NCBI GenBank assembly: GCA_015660865.1
Contig: JACTUA010000003.1
Coordinates: 124,001-188,000 of the forward strand
DNA from: Methanomicrobiales archaeon
Lineage (GTDB): Archaea > Halobacteriota > Methanomicrobia > Methanomicrobiales > JACTUA01
Direction of reading: 5' to 3'
DNA: 64,000 nucleotides
Shown: piece by piece, positions 26,032-34,965 of the stretch
Layout of the letters: each line of letters begins with the position of its first letter
How positions within the stretch are numbered: position 1 is the stretch's first letter
Made by a program: the position numbers and the translations under genes
Notes under the pieces: model-generated
Told to the model about the DNA's origin: nothing
Seen by the model: only the letters and a program-made list of their open reading frames with translations
Database searches by the model: none

Positions 26032-26244
26032 GTGCTCCTCACGGCCTCACTTGCCCTGACCGTGATCCTCTTTCTTGCCGGGATTCCCGTCTTCTTCCTC
26101 GCTCTCTTCATACCCCTCGTCCCGGTTCTCGGGCGGAGGCGGCGCACGCTGCGCTGCCCGGTGTGCGGGCGGGAGACCGAGGGCACCGAGAACTTCTGCC
26201 CCGGAGACGGGAGCCCCCTTCGGCCTCCGGGAGACAAGGTTTGA
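26032..26244 (+). CDS. Small membrane zinc-ribbon protein
   Basis: 70 residues from a GTG start, six bases after mfnF. Residues ~3-33 form one hydrophobic hairpin or helix (LTASLALTVILFLAG..), then RRRR and a zinc-ribbon-like end CPVCGRETEGTENFCPGDGSPL. This FCP.DG.PL pattern is common in archaeal zinc-ribbon proteins, which is why I keep the gene. It overlaps the 3' part of a convergent gene by ~200 bases, which is unusual. Function unknown. Confidence 0.55.
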   Translation: MLLTASLALTVILFLAGIPVFFLALFIPLVPVLGRRRRTLRCPVCGRETEGTENFCPGDGSPLRPPGDKV

Positions 26245-26703
26245 GAGGTTGAGGAGGGATATGGGGAGCGGGATCCCCAGGAGGTCGGTGGCAGGGACAA
26301 CCCTCTTCGCCCGCATGGCGTACATCCTGATGGTTCCCCTGTCCACGATAAGGCCGAGGGAGGCAAGGATCCGCTCGGTATGGTGATAGGGATGGACCCG
26401 GGAGAGGGTGATCGCGAGATCCACTACAGGGATCCCGAACCGCACCCCTTCGTAGAACGGTTCCCGGGCATACCAGAAACCCCCGCAGGACCCGCACCTG
26501 AACCTGGTGACCAGGACGTGAATATCACGCGTCTCCTCCCCGATATGCATATGGGCGAACCGTTTCTCCTTCCGGTCATGCCGCCTGAGGGGACTGCCGC
26601 ACTCCGGGCATGCGAGGAGATCCGTGAAGGAGATCCCGTCCATGGCAAGGATGGTTGACCGGATGAGGTCCCCGAGCATGGGCGGGATAGCGATGCGCTT
26701 CAT
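26047..26703 (-). CDS. Zinc-ribbon protein of unknown function
   Basis: 218 residues. Two zinc-binding pairs are visible, CPECGSPL (residues ~33-40) and CGSCGGFWY (~70-78), forming a split ribbon in the N-terminal half, followed by a helical segment (TLSRVHPYHHTERILASLG). The last ~60 residues are Pro/Glu/Gly-rich and low-complexity and lie opposite the coding region of the small membrane zinc-ribbon gene, so part of this tail may be read-through rather than selected sequence. Function unknown. Confidence 0.6.
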   Translation of the reverse strand: MKRIAIPPMLGDLIRSTILAMDGISFTDLLACPECGSPLRRHDRKEKRFAHMHIGEETRDIHVLVTRFRCGSCGGFWYAREPFYEGVRFGIPVVDLAITLSRVHPYHHTERILASLGLIVDRGTIRMYAMRAKRVVPATDLLGIPLPISLLNLSNLVSRRPKGAPVSGAEVLGALGLPPAHRAAQRAPPPPENRDEGYEESEEEDGNPGKKEDHGQGK

Positions 26704-26818
26704 GCGCGGATACCGGTGATGGGTTTACTATGATCGGTTAGCTTTCTGAGTTGTATATCATTACCATTTATCATCCCAGCCATCTTCTCCACCACTAGTA
26801 ATCATTTTTGCGGCATAA

Positions 26819-26840
26819 AGGGGTATCGTTATAACCCCCT
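26819..26840 (+). promoter_or_regulatory. Hairpin in the fdhA leader
   Basis: AGGGGTATCGTTATAACCCCCT can pair GGGGT with ACCCC, 33 bases before the fdhA ATG. It lies between a GCATAAAG TATA-like sequence and the GAGG ribosome binding site (26862-26865). It may be an operator or an RNA element. Confidence 0.35.
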
Positions 26841-26872
26841 GGCACCGACCCGTCTTTATCCGAGGTTTTTCC

Positions 26873-28933
26873 ATGGATGTGAAGTATGTTCCGACCACGT
26901 GTCCGTACTGCGGTACCGGATGCGGTTTCAACCTCGTGGTGAAAGACGGGAAGGCCGTGGGGGTCGCCCCCTGGCACAGGAACCCCGTGAACGATGGGAA
27001 GCTCTGCCCCAAGGGCAACTATGCCTATGAGTTCATTCACAGCGAGGACCGGCTGACAAAGCCGCTGATCAGGAAGGGCGACCAGTTCGTGGAGGCCAGC
27101 TGGGACGAGGCCTACGACCTCATCTCAAAGACCTTCAAGAAGTACAAGCCCGAGGAGATGGCCTGCCTCTCCTCTGCCCGGGTCTCCAACGAGGAGAACT
27201 ACCTGATGCAGAAGTTCGCCCGGGCGGTGTTAAAGACGCCCAACGTCGACCACTGCGCACGGCTCTGCCATGCCTCAACCGTCGTGGGGCTTGCCGGGGC
27301 CTTCGGCTCCGGTGCGATGACCCAGTCCATCGCGGATATCGCCCAGGCAAAGACCATCCTCATCATCGGGTCCAACACCTTCGAGCAGCACCCCCTCATC
27401 GGGCGCCGCGTGATGCAGGCAAAGATGAACGGTGCCAAGATCATCTATGCTGATCCGCGCCTGACTGCCACAGGTAAGCAGGCAGACCTGTACCTGCCCT
27501 TCTACTCCGGGGCGGACGTGGCCATCTTAAACGGCTTCATGCAGCAGATCATCAAGAACGGCTGGGAGAACAAGGAGTTCATCGAGAAGCGTACCAAGGA
27601 CTTTGACAAGCTCAAGGCCGTGGTTATGCAGGACAAGTACAGCCTGGCCAATGTATCGAAGATCTCCGGTATCCCTGAGAAGGATCTTGCCACCGCTGCC
27701 GAGTGGATCGGCAAGAGCAGTGCCAACGCGATCCTCTACTCCATGGGCATCACCCAGCATACCACCGGGGTTGACAACGTGAAGTCGGTGGCAAACATCC
27801 AGATGCTCACTGGCAACCTGGGCAGACCCGGCACCGGCGTCTGTGCCCTCCGGGGCCAGAACAATGTGCAGGGGGCCTGCGACATGGGCGCGCTCCCCAA
27901 CGTCTATTCCGGCTACCAGGCTGTCATCGTCCCCGAGAACAAGAAGAAGATGACAGACGCCTGGGGCTGCGAGCTCGCCGAGGGCAAGGTCGGCTACACC
28001 GTCACCGACCTGATAAACGTCCTTGCCGACAAGCCCGGGACCGTGAAGTGCCTGTACATCATGGGCGAGAACCCGATGCTCTCTGACCCCGACCTCCACC
28101 ACGTGGAGAAAGGCTTAAAGAACCTTGAGTTCCTCGTGGTCCAGGACATCTTCCTCTCCGAGACCGCGGAACTCGCGAACGTCGTCCTCCCGGCCGCCTG
28201 CTTTGCAGAGAAGGACGGGACCCAGACCAGCACCGAGCGGCGGGTCCAGAAATGGAGAAAGGCCGTGAACCCGCCCGGCGAGGCGAAGGCGGACTGGCAG
28301 ATCATCAGCGAACTTGCGGCGAAGATGGGCTTTGCCAAGCAGTTCCCGTACAAGAGCGCGGAGGAGATCTTCACCGAGGTCGCGAAGGTGACCCCCTCCT
28401 ACGGCGGCATGACCTATGCCCGGCTCGAGAAGCCCGAGGCCCTCCACTGGCCCTGCCCGACGGCAGAGCACCCGGGGACGCCCATCCTCCACAAGGAGAA
28501 GTTTGCCCATCCCGATGGCCTCGGTGTATTCACGCCGCTGGAATGGAAACCGGCAGCCGAGGTCCCGGACAAGGAGTACCCGCTCATCCTGACCACGGGC
28601 CGGTGCATCTGGCAGTGGCACACGGGGACCATGACCCGGAGATCCGAGTCACTGGAGAGGGAGGTGCCCACCGGCTGGGTCGAGATCAACCCCGATGATG
28701 CGGCAGCCCTCGGGATCACCGACGGCGAGATGGTCAAGGCGAAGACGAGGCGCGGGGAGATCGAGATCACGGCCAAGGTGACGGACGGCATCAAGAAGGG
28801 TGAGACCTTCATCCCGTTCCACTACGCCGAGTGTGCGGCAAACATCCTCACGAACAACGCCCTCGACCCTGTCGCGAAGATCCCGGAGTACAAGGCCTGT
28901 GCCATCAGGATCGAGAAGCTCGGAGGTGCGTAA
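26873..28933 (+). CDS. fdhA: Formate dehydrogenase, catalytic subunit (F420-type)
   Basis: A 686-residue molybdopterin/tungstopterin oxidoreductase. The N-terminal [4Fe-4S] cysteines are C10, C13, C17 and C45 (CPYCGTGC...LCPKG). The metal-ligand residue is Cys132 in CARLCHAST, where selenium-dependent enzymes have selenocysteine. Later motifs GENPMLSDPD and TTGRCIWQWHTGTMTRR bind the pterin. It oxidises formate to CO2 and passes electrons to FdhB. FdhA ends exactly where fdhB begins. GAGG precedes the ATG. Confidence 0.96.
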   Translation: MDVKYVPTTCPYCGTGCGFNLVVKDGKAVGVAPWHRNPVNDGKLCPKGNYAYEFIHSEDRLTKPLIRKGDQFVEASWDEAYDLISKTFKKYKPEEMACLSSARVSNEENYLMQKFARAVLKTPNVDHCARLCHASTVVGLAGAFGSGAMTQSIADIAQAKTILIIGSNTFEQHPLIGRRVMQAKMNGAKIIYADPRLTATGKQADLYLPFYSGADVAILNGFMQQIIKNGWENKEFIEKRTKDFDKLKAVVMQDKYSLANVSKISGIPEKDLATAAEWIGKSSANAILYSMGITQHTTGVDNVKSVANIQMLTGNLGRPGTGVCALRGQNNVQGACDMGALPNVYSGYQAVIVPENKKKMTDAWGCELAEGKVGYTVTDLINVLADKPGTVKCLYIMGENPMLSDPDLHHVEKGLKNLEFLVVQDIFLSETAELANVVLPAACFAEKDGTQTSTERRVQKWRKAVNPPGEAKADWQIISELAAKMGFAKQFPYKSAEEIFTEVAKVTPSYGGMTYARLEKPEALHWPCPTAEHPGTPILHKEKFAHPDGLGVFTPLEWKPAAEVPDKEYPLILTTGRCIWQWHTGTMTRRSESLEREVPTGWVEINPDDAAALGITDGEMVKAKTRRGEIEITAKVTDGIKKGETFIPFHYAECAANILTNNALDPVAKIPEYKACAIRIEKLGGA

Positions 28934-30172
28934 ATGGCAGCAAAGGGAGAGATGTTTTACGCCTGGGCGGGCGACAAGGCTATCCAGGACAAAGGCGAGT
29001 GCGGTGGCGCCGTCACCACCCTCCTCAAGTACGCCCTGGAGAACAAGATCGTGGACGCCGTCCTCGCCATCAGGAAGGGGAAGGACCTCTACGACGCCCA
29101 GCCGGTGCTCATCACCGACCCGAAGGATCTCGTCAACACCGCGGGATCGCTCCATTGCGGGACCCTGCTCATGTCCAAGCTGGTCAAGAAGTACTTCGAC
29201 GGGGCCGAGAAGATGCGCCTCGGCATCACCATCAAGGGCTGCGACGCCATGGGCCTCTACGAGCTTGCGAAGCGCAAGCAGGTGAACCTCGACAACCTCG
29301 TCATGATCGGGGTGAACTGTGGTGGCTCCGTCTCCCCGAATTTGGCCCGGAAGATGATCACCGAGAAGTTCGGTGTCGACCCCGACAAGGTCCACAAAGA
29401 GGAGATCGACAAGGGGCAGTTCATCATCGAGTACGAGGGAGGCCACAAGGGCATCTCCATGGACGAACTCGAGGAGCACGGCTTCGGCCGGCGTACAAAC
29501 TGCCGCCGGTGCAAGATGAAGGTGCCCCGCCAGGCCGACATCGCCTGCGGCAACTGGGGCGTCATCGGCGACAAGGCAGGGAAGGCCACCTTCGTTGAGA
29601 TCTGCAGCGACAAGGGTGCCGACCTCTTCAACCAGGCCGTCCAGTCGGGCGCCCTCAAGGCCGAGAAGGCCCCCGACGCAGGCGTCGCGGTGAGGGGGAA
29701 GGTCGAGAAGGCCATGCTCAAGCTCGGCGACAAGTGGCGGGAGAAGGACTTCAAGGGCCTCGGCGAGGGGAACGAGCGTCTCAAGACCATTATGAACGAG
29801 ACCTCACGGTGCATCAAGTGCTACTCGTGCATCAACGCCTGCCCCATCTGCTACTGCGTCGAGTGCAGCACCCGGAAGCCGTACCTCGTCCCGCCCGGAC
29901 AGGTGCCGCCGCCGTTCATGTTCCACATGATCCGGTTCGTCCATATCTCGGACTCGTGCGTGAACTGTGGGCAGTGCGAGGAGCTCTGCCCGATGGACAT
30001 CAGGAACTCCCTCTTCATGCACGCGCTCCAGACGGACCTCGAGAAGATGTTCGGGCACGTGCCCGGGGTCGACATGTCCCTCCCCGTCCTCGCCCTTGTG
30101 GAGGAGCCGACCGAGCGGGCCCGGCTCTCGTCGACAGGCAGCGACCAGATCTACGACATATTCAAAAAATAA
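28934..30172 (+). CDS. fdhB: Formate dehydrogenase, F420-reducing Fe-S flavoprotein subunit
   Basis: 412 residues of the FrhB/FdhB family. The N-terminal ~260 residues bind FAD and F420 (GECGGAVTTLLKYAL, GVNCGGSVSPNL). The C-terminal part has two ferredoxin motifs, CIKCYSCINACPICYC and CVNCGQCEELCP. It reduces coenzyme F420 with electrons from FdhA; in methanogens the pair also docks to heterodisulfide reductase. The stop codon lies inside the first of three downstream hairpins. Confidence 0.96.
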   Translation: MAAKGEMFYAWAGDKAIQDKGECGGAVTTLLKYALENKIVDAVLAIRKGKDLYDAQPVLITDPKDLVNTAGSLHCGTLLMSKLVKKYFDGAEKMRLGITIKGCDAMGLYELAKRKQVNLDNLVMIGVNCGGSVSPNLARKMITEKFGVDPDKVHKEEIDKGQFIIEYEGGHKGISMDELEEHGFGRRTNCRRCKMKVPRQADIACGNWGVIGDKAGKATFVEICSDKGADLFNQAVQSGALKAEKAPDAGVAVRGKVEKAMLKLGDKWREKDFKGLGEGNERLKTIMNETSRCIKCYSCINACPICYCVECSTRKPYLVPPGQVPPPFMFHMIRFVHISDSCVNCGQCEELCPMDIRNSLFMHALQTDLEKMFGHVPGVDMSLPVLALVEEPTERARLSSTGSDQIYDIFKK

Positions 30173-30317
30173 GGCTGGCAGAGCCATCCTTATTTTTTCC
30201 AACTCACCCCTTCGGGGCTCGTCTTCAAAAAGTAGGGCTTACGCCCTCCTTCTTTCGATATCCCCCTGTGAGGGGACAACTTCAAAAAGTAGGTGAAGAT
30301 ATAAATTCACCTTTTTT
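30161..30317 (+). terminator. Triple tandem terminator array after fdhAB
   Basis: TTCAAAAA[A/G]TA[A/G]GG occurs at 30161, 30224 and 30281. Each copy starts a hairpin followed by a T-rich run: AAAAAATAAGG/CCTTATTTTTT with an inner TGGC/GCCA (30164-30198), AGGGC/GCCCT (30234-30247) and AGGTGAA/TTCACCT with six Ts (~30291-30317). Between them lie CCCCTTCGGGG (30207-30217) and TCCCC...GGGGA (30261-30275). The first copy includes the end of fdhB, so the unit looks like a duplicated gene end plus terminator. Confidence 0.7.
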
Positions 30318-30488
30318 CCGTAATTCTGGCCGTCAGCCCGTGAAGAGTCTCCCTCCGTTAAAGGAGCGACTCTCGGGCACGATGAGGGGCTTGCCTTTCC
30401 AAGCGGGGCCTGTATATTCACAGAAGAGGTCATCCAGCTATTTGGAAAGAGGAAGGTTCAGGGAAGGTCAATCAGATCCTTTTGGGCC
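30318..30488. other. Spacer with a large imperfect stem-loop
   Basis: Between the terminator array and a convergent pilin gene. Bases 30336-30378 can form a bulged stem (GCCCG, GAGTC, CTCC pairing with GGAG, GACTC, CGGGC). No gene is visible; function unknown. Confidence 0.4.
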
Positions 30489-31991
30489 TTAGCACTTCCA
30501 CCATTCCTCTGCATCTCCCATGGAGGAGAAGGAGGAAGGGTCGTTCTGGTTTGCATACTCTGTCTGGATCCAGGGGGCAGAACGGATGGTCTTTGAGAGG
30601 TGTATCTCGTCGATGATCCCGTTAAAGGTCCTGGTTGTCCCTCCGGCGATATTCCCGAGCCGCATGGTGCGGGCAGCATCCGACTGGGCGGCGCCTGCAG
30701 GCGTCGAGAACTCGGTGATACCCTGTGATACGCCGTTGATGTAAATCGACGGGTCGTTCGCGACCGCTCCCTGGTTGTACGTGACCGCCACATAGTTCCA
30801 TGCGTTCAGGGTGATGGAACCGGCAGGCGTTCTCCAGGCGCCGTGTGTGGTCCCGAACCCCTTCCGGAAGCTCATGACATTGTTCGTGTAGGTGGAGAAG
30901 GCCCACCCCCCGCCTCCATTCACATTGGTATTTGACTTGTCCCCGACCCGGCCCTCGCTGTTCTCACCGATGGTGAAGGGATTGATCCAGGCAGAGAAGG
31001 TACCGCCGGCTGCGAAGTTATCATCGACGGAAGCAGCGGACCCGGAATCGATATAATCATCCACCCCATCGTACCTCTGGGCATTGGCAAACCGCCCTGC
31101 AACGTTCGTGGACCCGCTGTTGGTGCCGTCGTTATTATTGGAGGTGGAGTCCAGGAGGTCGGTGTTGTGGTGCCATACGGCGTTGTAGTTCGCGCTCCAC
31201 ACATTTACCACATCCTGCTGATCCGCGGCACCGATGTTTCCGTAGTACATCCAGAGTACCGTATCTTCAGAGGATGAGAGTGAGGGGACCTTCACCCAAG
31301 CAACAAGTGCTCCATTTGCCTTCGTGAAGGATTCGATCTCGTGAGCGAGCTTTGTCGTTCCGTCGGAAGTCGTGAAGATGATGCTTTTGCCATCGGCCTT
31401 TGCCGATGCCGCGAGATCGGGGTCCCCGGCGAGGCTGATAAGAACAGGGAAGCCGGACAGCGATCCGGCCACCTTTGTCGCGTCGATAGTGATGCTCTTC
31501 CGGTATTCCCAGTCGCACCGGCCGGTAACCCCGAAGTTGTACCAGTTTATATCGGAAGGTTCCGGAACCTTGCTCACCCCCTCGAGATCTTCTGAGAGGA
31601 GGATGATGGAACCCCCACCTGACTGGTTCAGGACGAGAGTAACAGAGCCCGGTATTGATGGTACTGAGGCGTACAGGGTCTCACCGACCGACCAGGGATC
31701 GTCGCCATTGTTCATGAAGGAGGAGGTTCGATCCATGCCGTCGACGAGAATCTGGAACTCGGCATACCTGAGGGCGTCCCCACCCCTGTGCTGGATATAA
31801 ATGTTCTTGCTCTGGTTCGTGATGATCGCGTGAAACGCAGGAACCTTCGTAGGGAGGGGCTGCGAGAGGAGAACGGTTGCCACGATGGCCATCCCGACCA
31901 CCACAACACCAACGAGGATCAGAGTTCCGACTACTTCGGAGACAGCGAGGTTCCTCACCTCACTTTCTGTTCCTGAAATATTCTGGATCAT
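30489..31991 (-). CDS. Type IV pilin-like surface protein with DUF2341 and LamG domains
   Basis: 500 residues. The N-terminus (VSEVVGTLILVGVVVVGMAIVATVLL) is an archaeal type IV pilin signal and hydrophobic helix, likely cut by a prepilin peptidase. Residues ~160-270 (CDWEYRKSITID...LWMYYGN) match DUF2341, and ~280-470 (GRFANAQRYDGVDDYIDSGS, FSAWINPF, GIIDEIHLSK) a LamG domain. It is probably a pseudopilin or pilus-tip adhesin presenting a glycan-binding head outside the cell. The shorter pilin gene lies just upstream. Confidence 0.85.
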   Translation of the reverse strand: MIQNISGTESEVRNLAVSEVVGTLILVGVVVVGMAIVATVLLSQPLPTKVPAFHAIITNQSKNIYIQHRGGDALRYAEFQILVDGMDRTSSFMNNGDDPWSVGETLYASVPSIPGSVTLVLNQSGGGSIILLSEDLEGVSKVPEPSDINWYNFGVTGRCDWEYRKSITIDATKVAGSLSGFPVLISLAGDPDLAASAKADGKSIIFTTSDGTTKLAHEIESFTKANGALVAWVKVPSLSSSEDTVLWMYYGNIGAADQQDVVNVWSANYNAVWHHNTDLLDSTSNNNDGTNSGSTNVAGRFANAQRYDGVDDYIDSGSAASVDDNFAAGGTFSAWINPFTIGENSEGRVGDKSNTNVNGGGGWAFSTYTNNVMSFRKGFGTTHGAWRTPAGSITLNAWNYVAVTYNQGAVANDPSIYINGVSQGITEFSTPAGAAQSDAARTMRLGNIAGGTTRTFNGIIDEIHLSKTIRSAPWIQTEYANQNDPSSFSSMGDAEEWWKC

Positions 31992-32142
31992 GGTTGCGAG
32001 GACGGTAAAAATATAGGGAATCTGTTACATCGGGATTCAGTGCGATTTCATGAGATCTCGGGGAAGAACCCAGCTTTCAGACCTGGACCGGTGACAGGCC
32101 CCCCTCTTCTTCTCTCTCCCCCCGGTGATGGTTAATGCTCCA

Positions 32143-32541
32143 TCAGACGTAGGTATCCAGGACGACCTGCTGTGTACCGTCACTGAAAATGCCAATTACG
32201 GTTACATGGTCCTGACCAGGGGATCCTATCCCTCCTCCGATAGTGGTGGAGTTACCTACCATGTTACCAGGAACCACAATAAGCGCCGACGTACCTGACG
32301 AGTTCATAATGGAGATGTTGTAGTTCGACACCATCGCGTTATCCTGCCCGCCAACCCAGGTGACAAGAATACTGGTTCCCATCTGCCGGGCGGTCGCAGC
32401 GACTGCTTTGGTCTTTGAGATCCCGCTTGCCATGCCGAAGACGAAGGCGGCGATGACCGCGGCGAGGATGACCGTGATAGCGACCATGAGGATGACGCCA
32501 ATAACCGGCGATACTGCATCTTCTCCCTTCAAACCAAACAC
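32143..32541 (-). CDS. Archaeal type IV pilin
   Basis: 132 residues with the class III signal EDAVSPVIGVILMVAITVILAAVIAAFVFG, the hallmark of archaeal pilins (former DUF1628). The rest is beta-rich (ILVTWVGGQDNAM...YNISIMN). It would be cleaved before the hydrophobic helix and assembled into an adhesion pilus. It may form a pair with the larger LamG pilin downstream on the same strand; 151 bases separate them. Confidence 0.88.
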   Translation of the reverse strand: MFGLKGEDAVSPVIGVILMVAITVILAAVIAAFVFGMASGISKTKAVAATARQMGTSILVTWVGGQDNAMVSNYNISIMNSSGTSALIVVPGNMVGNSTTIGGGIGSPGQDHVTVIGIFSDGTQQVVLDTYV

Positions 32542-32807
32542 GTCCTATCTGAAGAAACCCGGATCCATCTGCTCTGCGCTGATCCGCGAATGCATGAAAA
32601 ATTATGCTGGCCAGTGCGGCATAAGCATATGCCGTGCATCAATGCCATGCACCGATGGTTTGCATTAGAAAATGAAATAAGGATAATAAAATAGCACTAA
32701 ACTTCCAATATCTATATACATATGAACTTGACTGTAATATTTTCCTCTCAACACTCTCCGATCAGTCTCCATGCACCCCAGGCAACCGGAACAGGTGCAA
32801 ATCCCGA
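32542..32807. other. Promoter region of the pilin gene, with small dyads
   Basis: About 266 bases, AT-rich in the right half. CGGCATA-AGCA-TATGCCG (32616-32633) is a perfect 7-bp dyad, and TGCAT...ATGCA follows. A minus-strand TATA-like CATAATTTTT lies near 32595-32605. No gene seen. Confidence 0.45.
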
Positions 32808-33794
32808 TCAGGTCAGCTCGTTGATTCGCTTCTCAAGCTCTCCGATCTGCTTCTGGAGCGATTCTTCAGCTGCCTTCCTCTCCGTTATATCGAAGATGGT
32901 GCTCACTGTCCCGCCCCGGGATCCATCGGGTTTCAGGAAAGGTGCCTTGAAGAGGATGGAGTGGCGAGAGGTCCCATCATCATATAAGTACACGGATTCA
33001 GCTGTCTGCATGCGCCCTGTCTCCAGGGCTTTGGAATCCAGAGCTTCATACTGGTTTGCAAGCTCCGGCGGCAGGACCTCGGGCGCGGTCTTATCCAAGA
33101 TCTCATGACGGGGCCGTCGGGAGTATTCCTCGAAAGCACGATTGCATACACGATAGCGACCCGTCTCATCCTTGTAAAAGACCGGTGTCGGGATCCGGTC
33201 GATGAGCTCCTGGAGAAATTGAAGATTTTCCCTGAGGCTCTCTTCCGCCTTCTTCCGCTCGGTGATATCCTCGACCATGACCGTGATCCCCTGGGATCCG
33301 TCCTCAAAGATTGTGGATATGAGGGAGATAGTAAAGAACGAGGCATCCGCTCCCCGGTGTATGGACACCTCCTTCTGGTACTCCTGGTTGGCCGAGGACG
33401 CATCAAGATGTGCGCGGATCTCGGAGTCTGAGAAGATCTGGAGAGCTATCTCGATCGGGTCCTTCCCGATGATATCCGATCGTTCTCTCCGTTCGAAGGC
33501 GAGGAGATTGTCATTTGCATACCAGATCCTTGACTGTTCATCCAGGATCAGGATCATGTCTGAGGAGAGGTTCAGCATGGCTGAGATGGGAACACGCTGG
33601 GAGAGGGAGTAGAGCTTGGCCCTGCCGATCCGCTCCTTCTCCACGTGTCCCGAGGTGACGAGGATCTCGAGATATTTCGCAACCGAGTTCCGGTTCAGGT
33701 GAAGGTACAGGGAGATGTCGGTGATCGTCATCCCCCGTGGACGGGCCCTGAGGAGGTTTGTGATCTGTACCGCTATTCTCTCGTAACCCTTCAT
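32808..33794 (-). CDS. HTH-PAS-PAS sensor/regulator
   Basis: 328 residues. Residues ~1-67 form a winged HTH (NLLRARPRGMTITDISLYLHLNRNSVAKYLEIL). Two PAS domains follow (about 70-185 and 195-310), each ending in the DITERK.AEE linker, then a short coiled coil. No kinase or ATPase domain is present, so this is a one-component regulator in which PAS domains sense redox, a ligand or light and control DNA binding. It is divergent from fdhC with a 284-base shared region, suggesting that it may regulate formate uptake; this is inference. Confidence 0.85.
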   Translation of the reverse strand: MKGYERIAVQITNLLRARPRGMTITDISLYLHLNRNSVAKYLEILVTSGHVEKERIGRAKLYSLSQRVPISAMLNLSSDMILILDEQSRIWYANDNLLAFERRERSDIIGKDPIEIALQIFSDSEIRAHLDASSANQEYQKEVSIHRGADASFFTISLISTIFEDGSQGITVMVEDITERKKAEESLRENLQFLQELIDRIPTPVFYKDETGRYRVCNRAFEEYSRRPRHEILDKTAPEVLPPELANQYEALDSKALETGRMQTAESVYLYDDGTSRHSILFKAPFLKPDGSRGGTVSTIFDITERKAAEESLQKQIGELEKRINELT

Positions 33795-33976
33795 GGGAAT
33801 CGCTTGAGAAATTGTCTATTAGCCATTCTTCTGTTATCATGATGCATAAATATTGGGCCAGAGAATCCGGGAAGAGGGGCACGTCATTAACTTTCATGAA
33901 GGATTCATGAGGAATCATTGGCGGTTCGGCGGCTGGAGAGAGCATATAATCAATAAAATCTCGGTTATAAAGACAA

Positions 33977-33993
33977 TTGAAAAGGTTTAATTA
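33977..33993 (+). promoter_or_regulatory. BRE/TATA promoter of fdhC
   Basis: TTGAAAAGGTTTAATTA, with a TATA-like GTTTAATTA ending at 33993, lies ~85 bases before the fdhC ATG. The leader carries GAGGTGA (34065-34071). Confidence 0.45.
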
Positions 33994-34078
33994 GAGTTTC
34001 ATAGATTCTACAATGCACCTATACACAAATGGTCTCGTGTTGCTGGTATAGGTTAGATACACGTGAGGTGACTGAACT

Positions 34079-34957
34079 ATGGTATTTCATCCCCCAGTGC
34101 AAATCGTAGCCAAGGCTGGTGACGCCGGCAAATACAAGACCGGACTCCCAGCCTGGAACATGGTGCTCCGTGGATTCATGGCCGGTGCCTACATCGCCAT
34201 GGGTGGGGCGCTTGCCACGATCTGCAGCACAGGCATCATGGCGACGGACGCAACCCTGAGGTACGGAACTGCGAGTGCAGGTTTTGCCCAGCTGCTCCTG
34301 GGTGCGACTTTCCCCGTAGGGCTTATCATCATCGTGCTCACGGGTGCAGAACTCTTCACCGGTGACGCGATGCTCGCCCCCATGGCGGCCTTTATCCACA
34401 AGATCAGCTGGATGAATGTGATCAACCTCTGGGTGTGGGTCTACATCGGGAATTTGATCGGTTCGATCTGGTATGCGTACCTGATGGCATACGGGCCCTT
34501 CAGCACCTGGGATGCCACCGGTGCTGCGACTGTTACGGCTTTCGGGACACGTGCCATTGCCATCGCGGTGGCAAAGACGAGCTATGTGGGAACGGCCGGC
34601 ATGTGGTCCGCCTTCCTGAAGGCTATCGGCTGCAACTGGCTCGTGAACCTGGCCATCCTCCTCGGGATCTGCGCTGATGACCTGGTCGGCAAGTTCTTCG
34701 GGATCTGGTTCCCGATCATGGCCTTCGTCTCCTCCGGGTTCGAGCACTCTATAGCAAACATGTACTTTATTCCGGCAGGGATCTTCACCCAGAATTTCAT
34801 CACCGATCCCACCAAGGTGACTGCTTCCCTCAACTGGGTGACGATGTGGACAAGCAACCTCATCATCGTCACCATCGGGAACATCGTAGGGGCATTGTTC
34901 TTCGTCGGTGTCCTCTACTGGGTCGCCTTCCGCAAGGAGATCGCAGCCCTGAAGTAG
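34079..34957 (+). CDS. fdhC: Formate channel/transporter, FNT family
   Basis: 292 residues with six hydrophobic segments. FNT hallmarks include GAYIAMGG near the first helix, GAELFTGD at the pore loop, NWLVNLAILLG, and the central histidine in SGFEHSIANM. It moves formate (with a proton) into the cell for FdhAB. In many methanogens fdhC is beside fdhAB; here it is 4 kb downstream with pilin and regulator genes between. A GAGGTGA ribosome binding site precedes the ATG. Confidence 0.94.
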   Translation: MVFHPPVQIVAKAGDAGKYKTGLPAWNMVLRGFMAGAYIAMGGALATICSTGIMATDATLRYGTASAGFAQLLLGATFPVGLIIIVLTGAELFTGDAMLAPMAAFIHKISWMNVINLWVWVYIGNLIGSIWYAYLMAYGPFSTWDATGAATVTAFGTRAIAIAVAKTSYVGTAGMWSAFLKAIGCNWLVNLAILLGICADDLVGKFFGIWFPIMAFVSSGFEHSIANMYFIPAGIFTQNFITDPTKVTASLNWVTMWTSNLIIVTIGNIVGALFFVGVLYWVAFRKEIAALK

Positions 34958-34965
34958 ACACCCCG

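Noticed and set aside
27230-27290. Possible selenocysteine codon in FdhA
   Set aside because: The metal-ligand position reads Cys (CARLCHAST) and the frame contains no internal TGA.
28649-29479. A 276-codon minus-strand frame across the fdhA/fdhB junction
   Set aside because: Both strands' neighbours are unambiguous FdhA and FdhB; this is a shadow.
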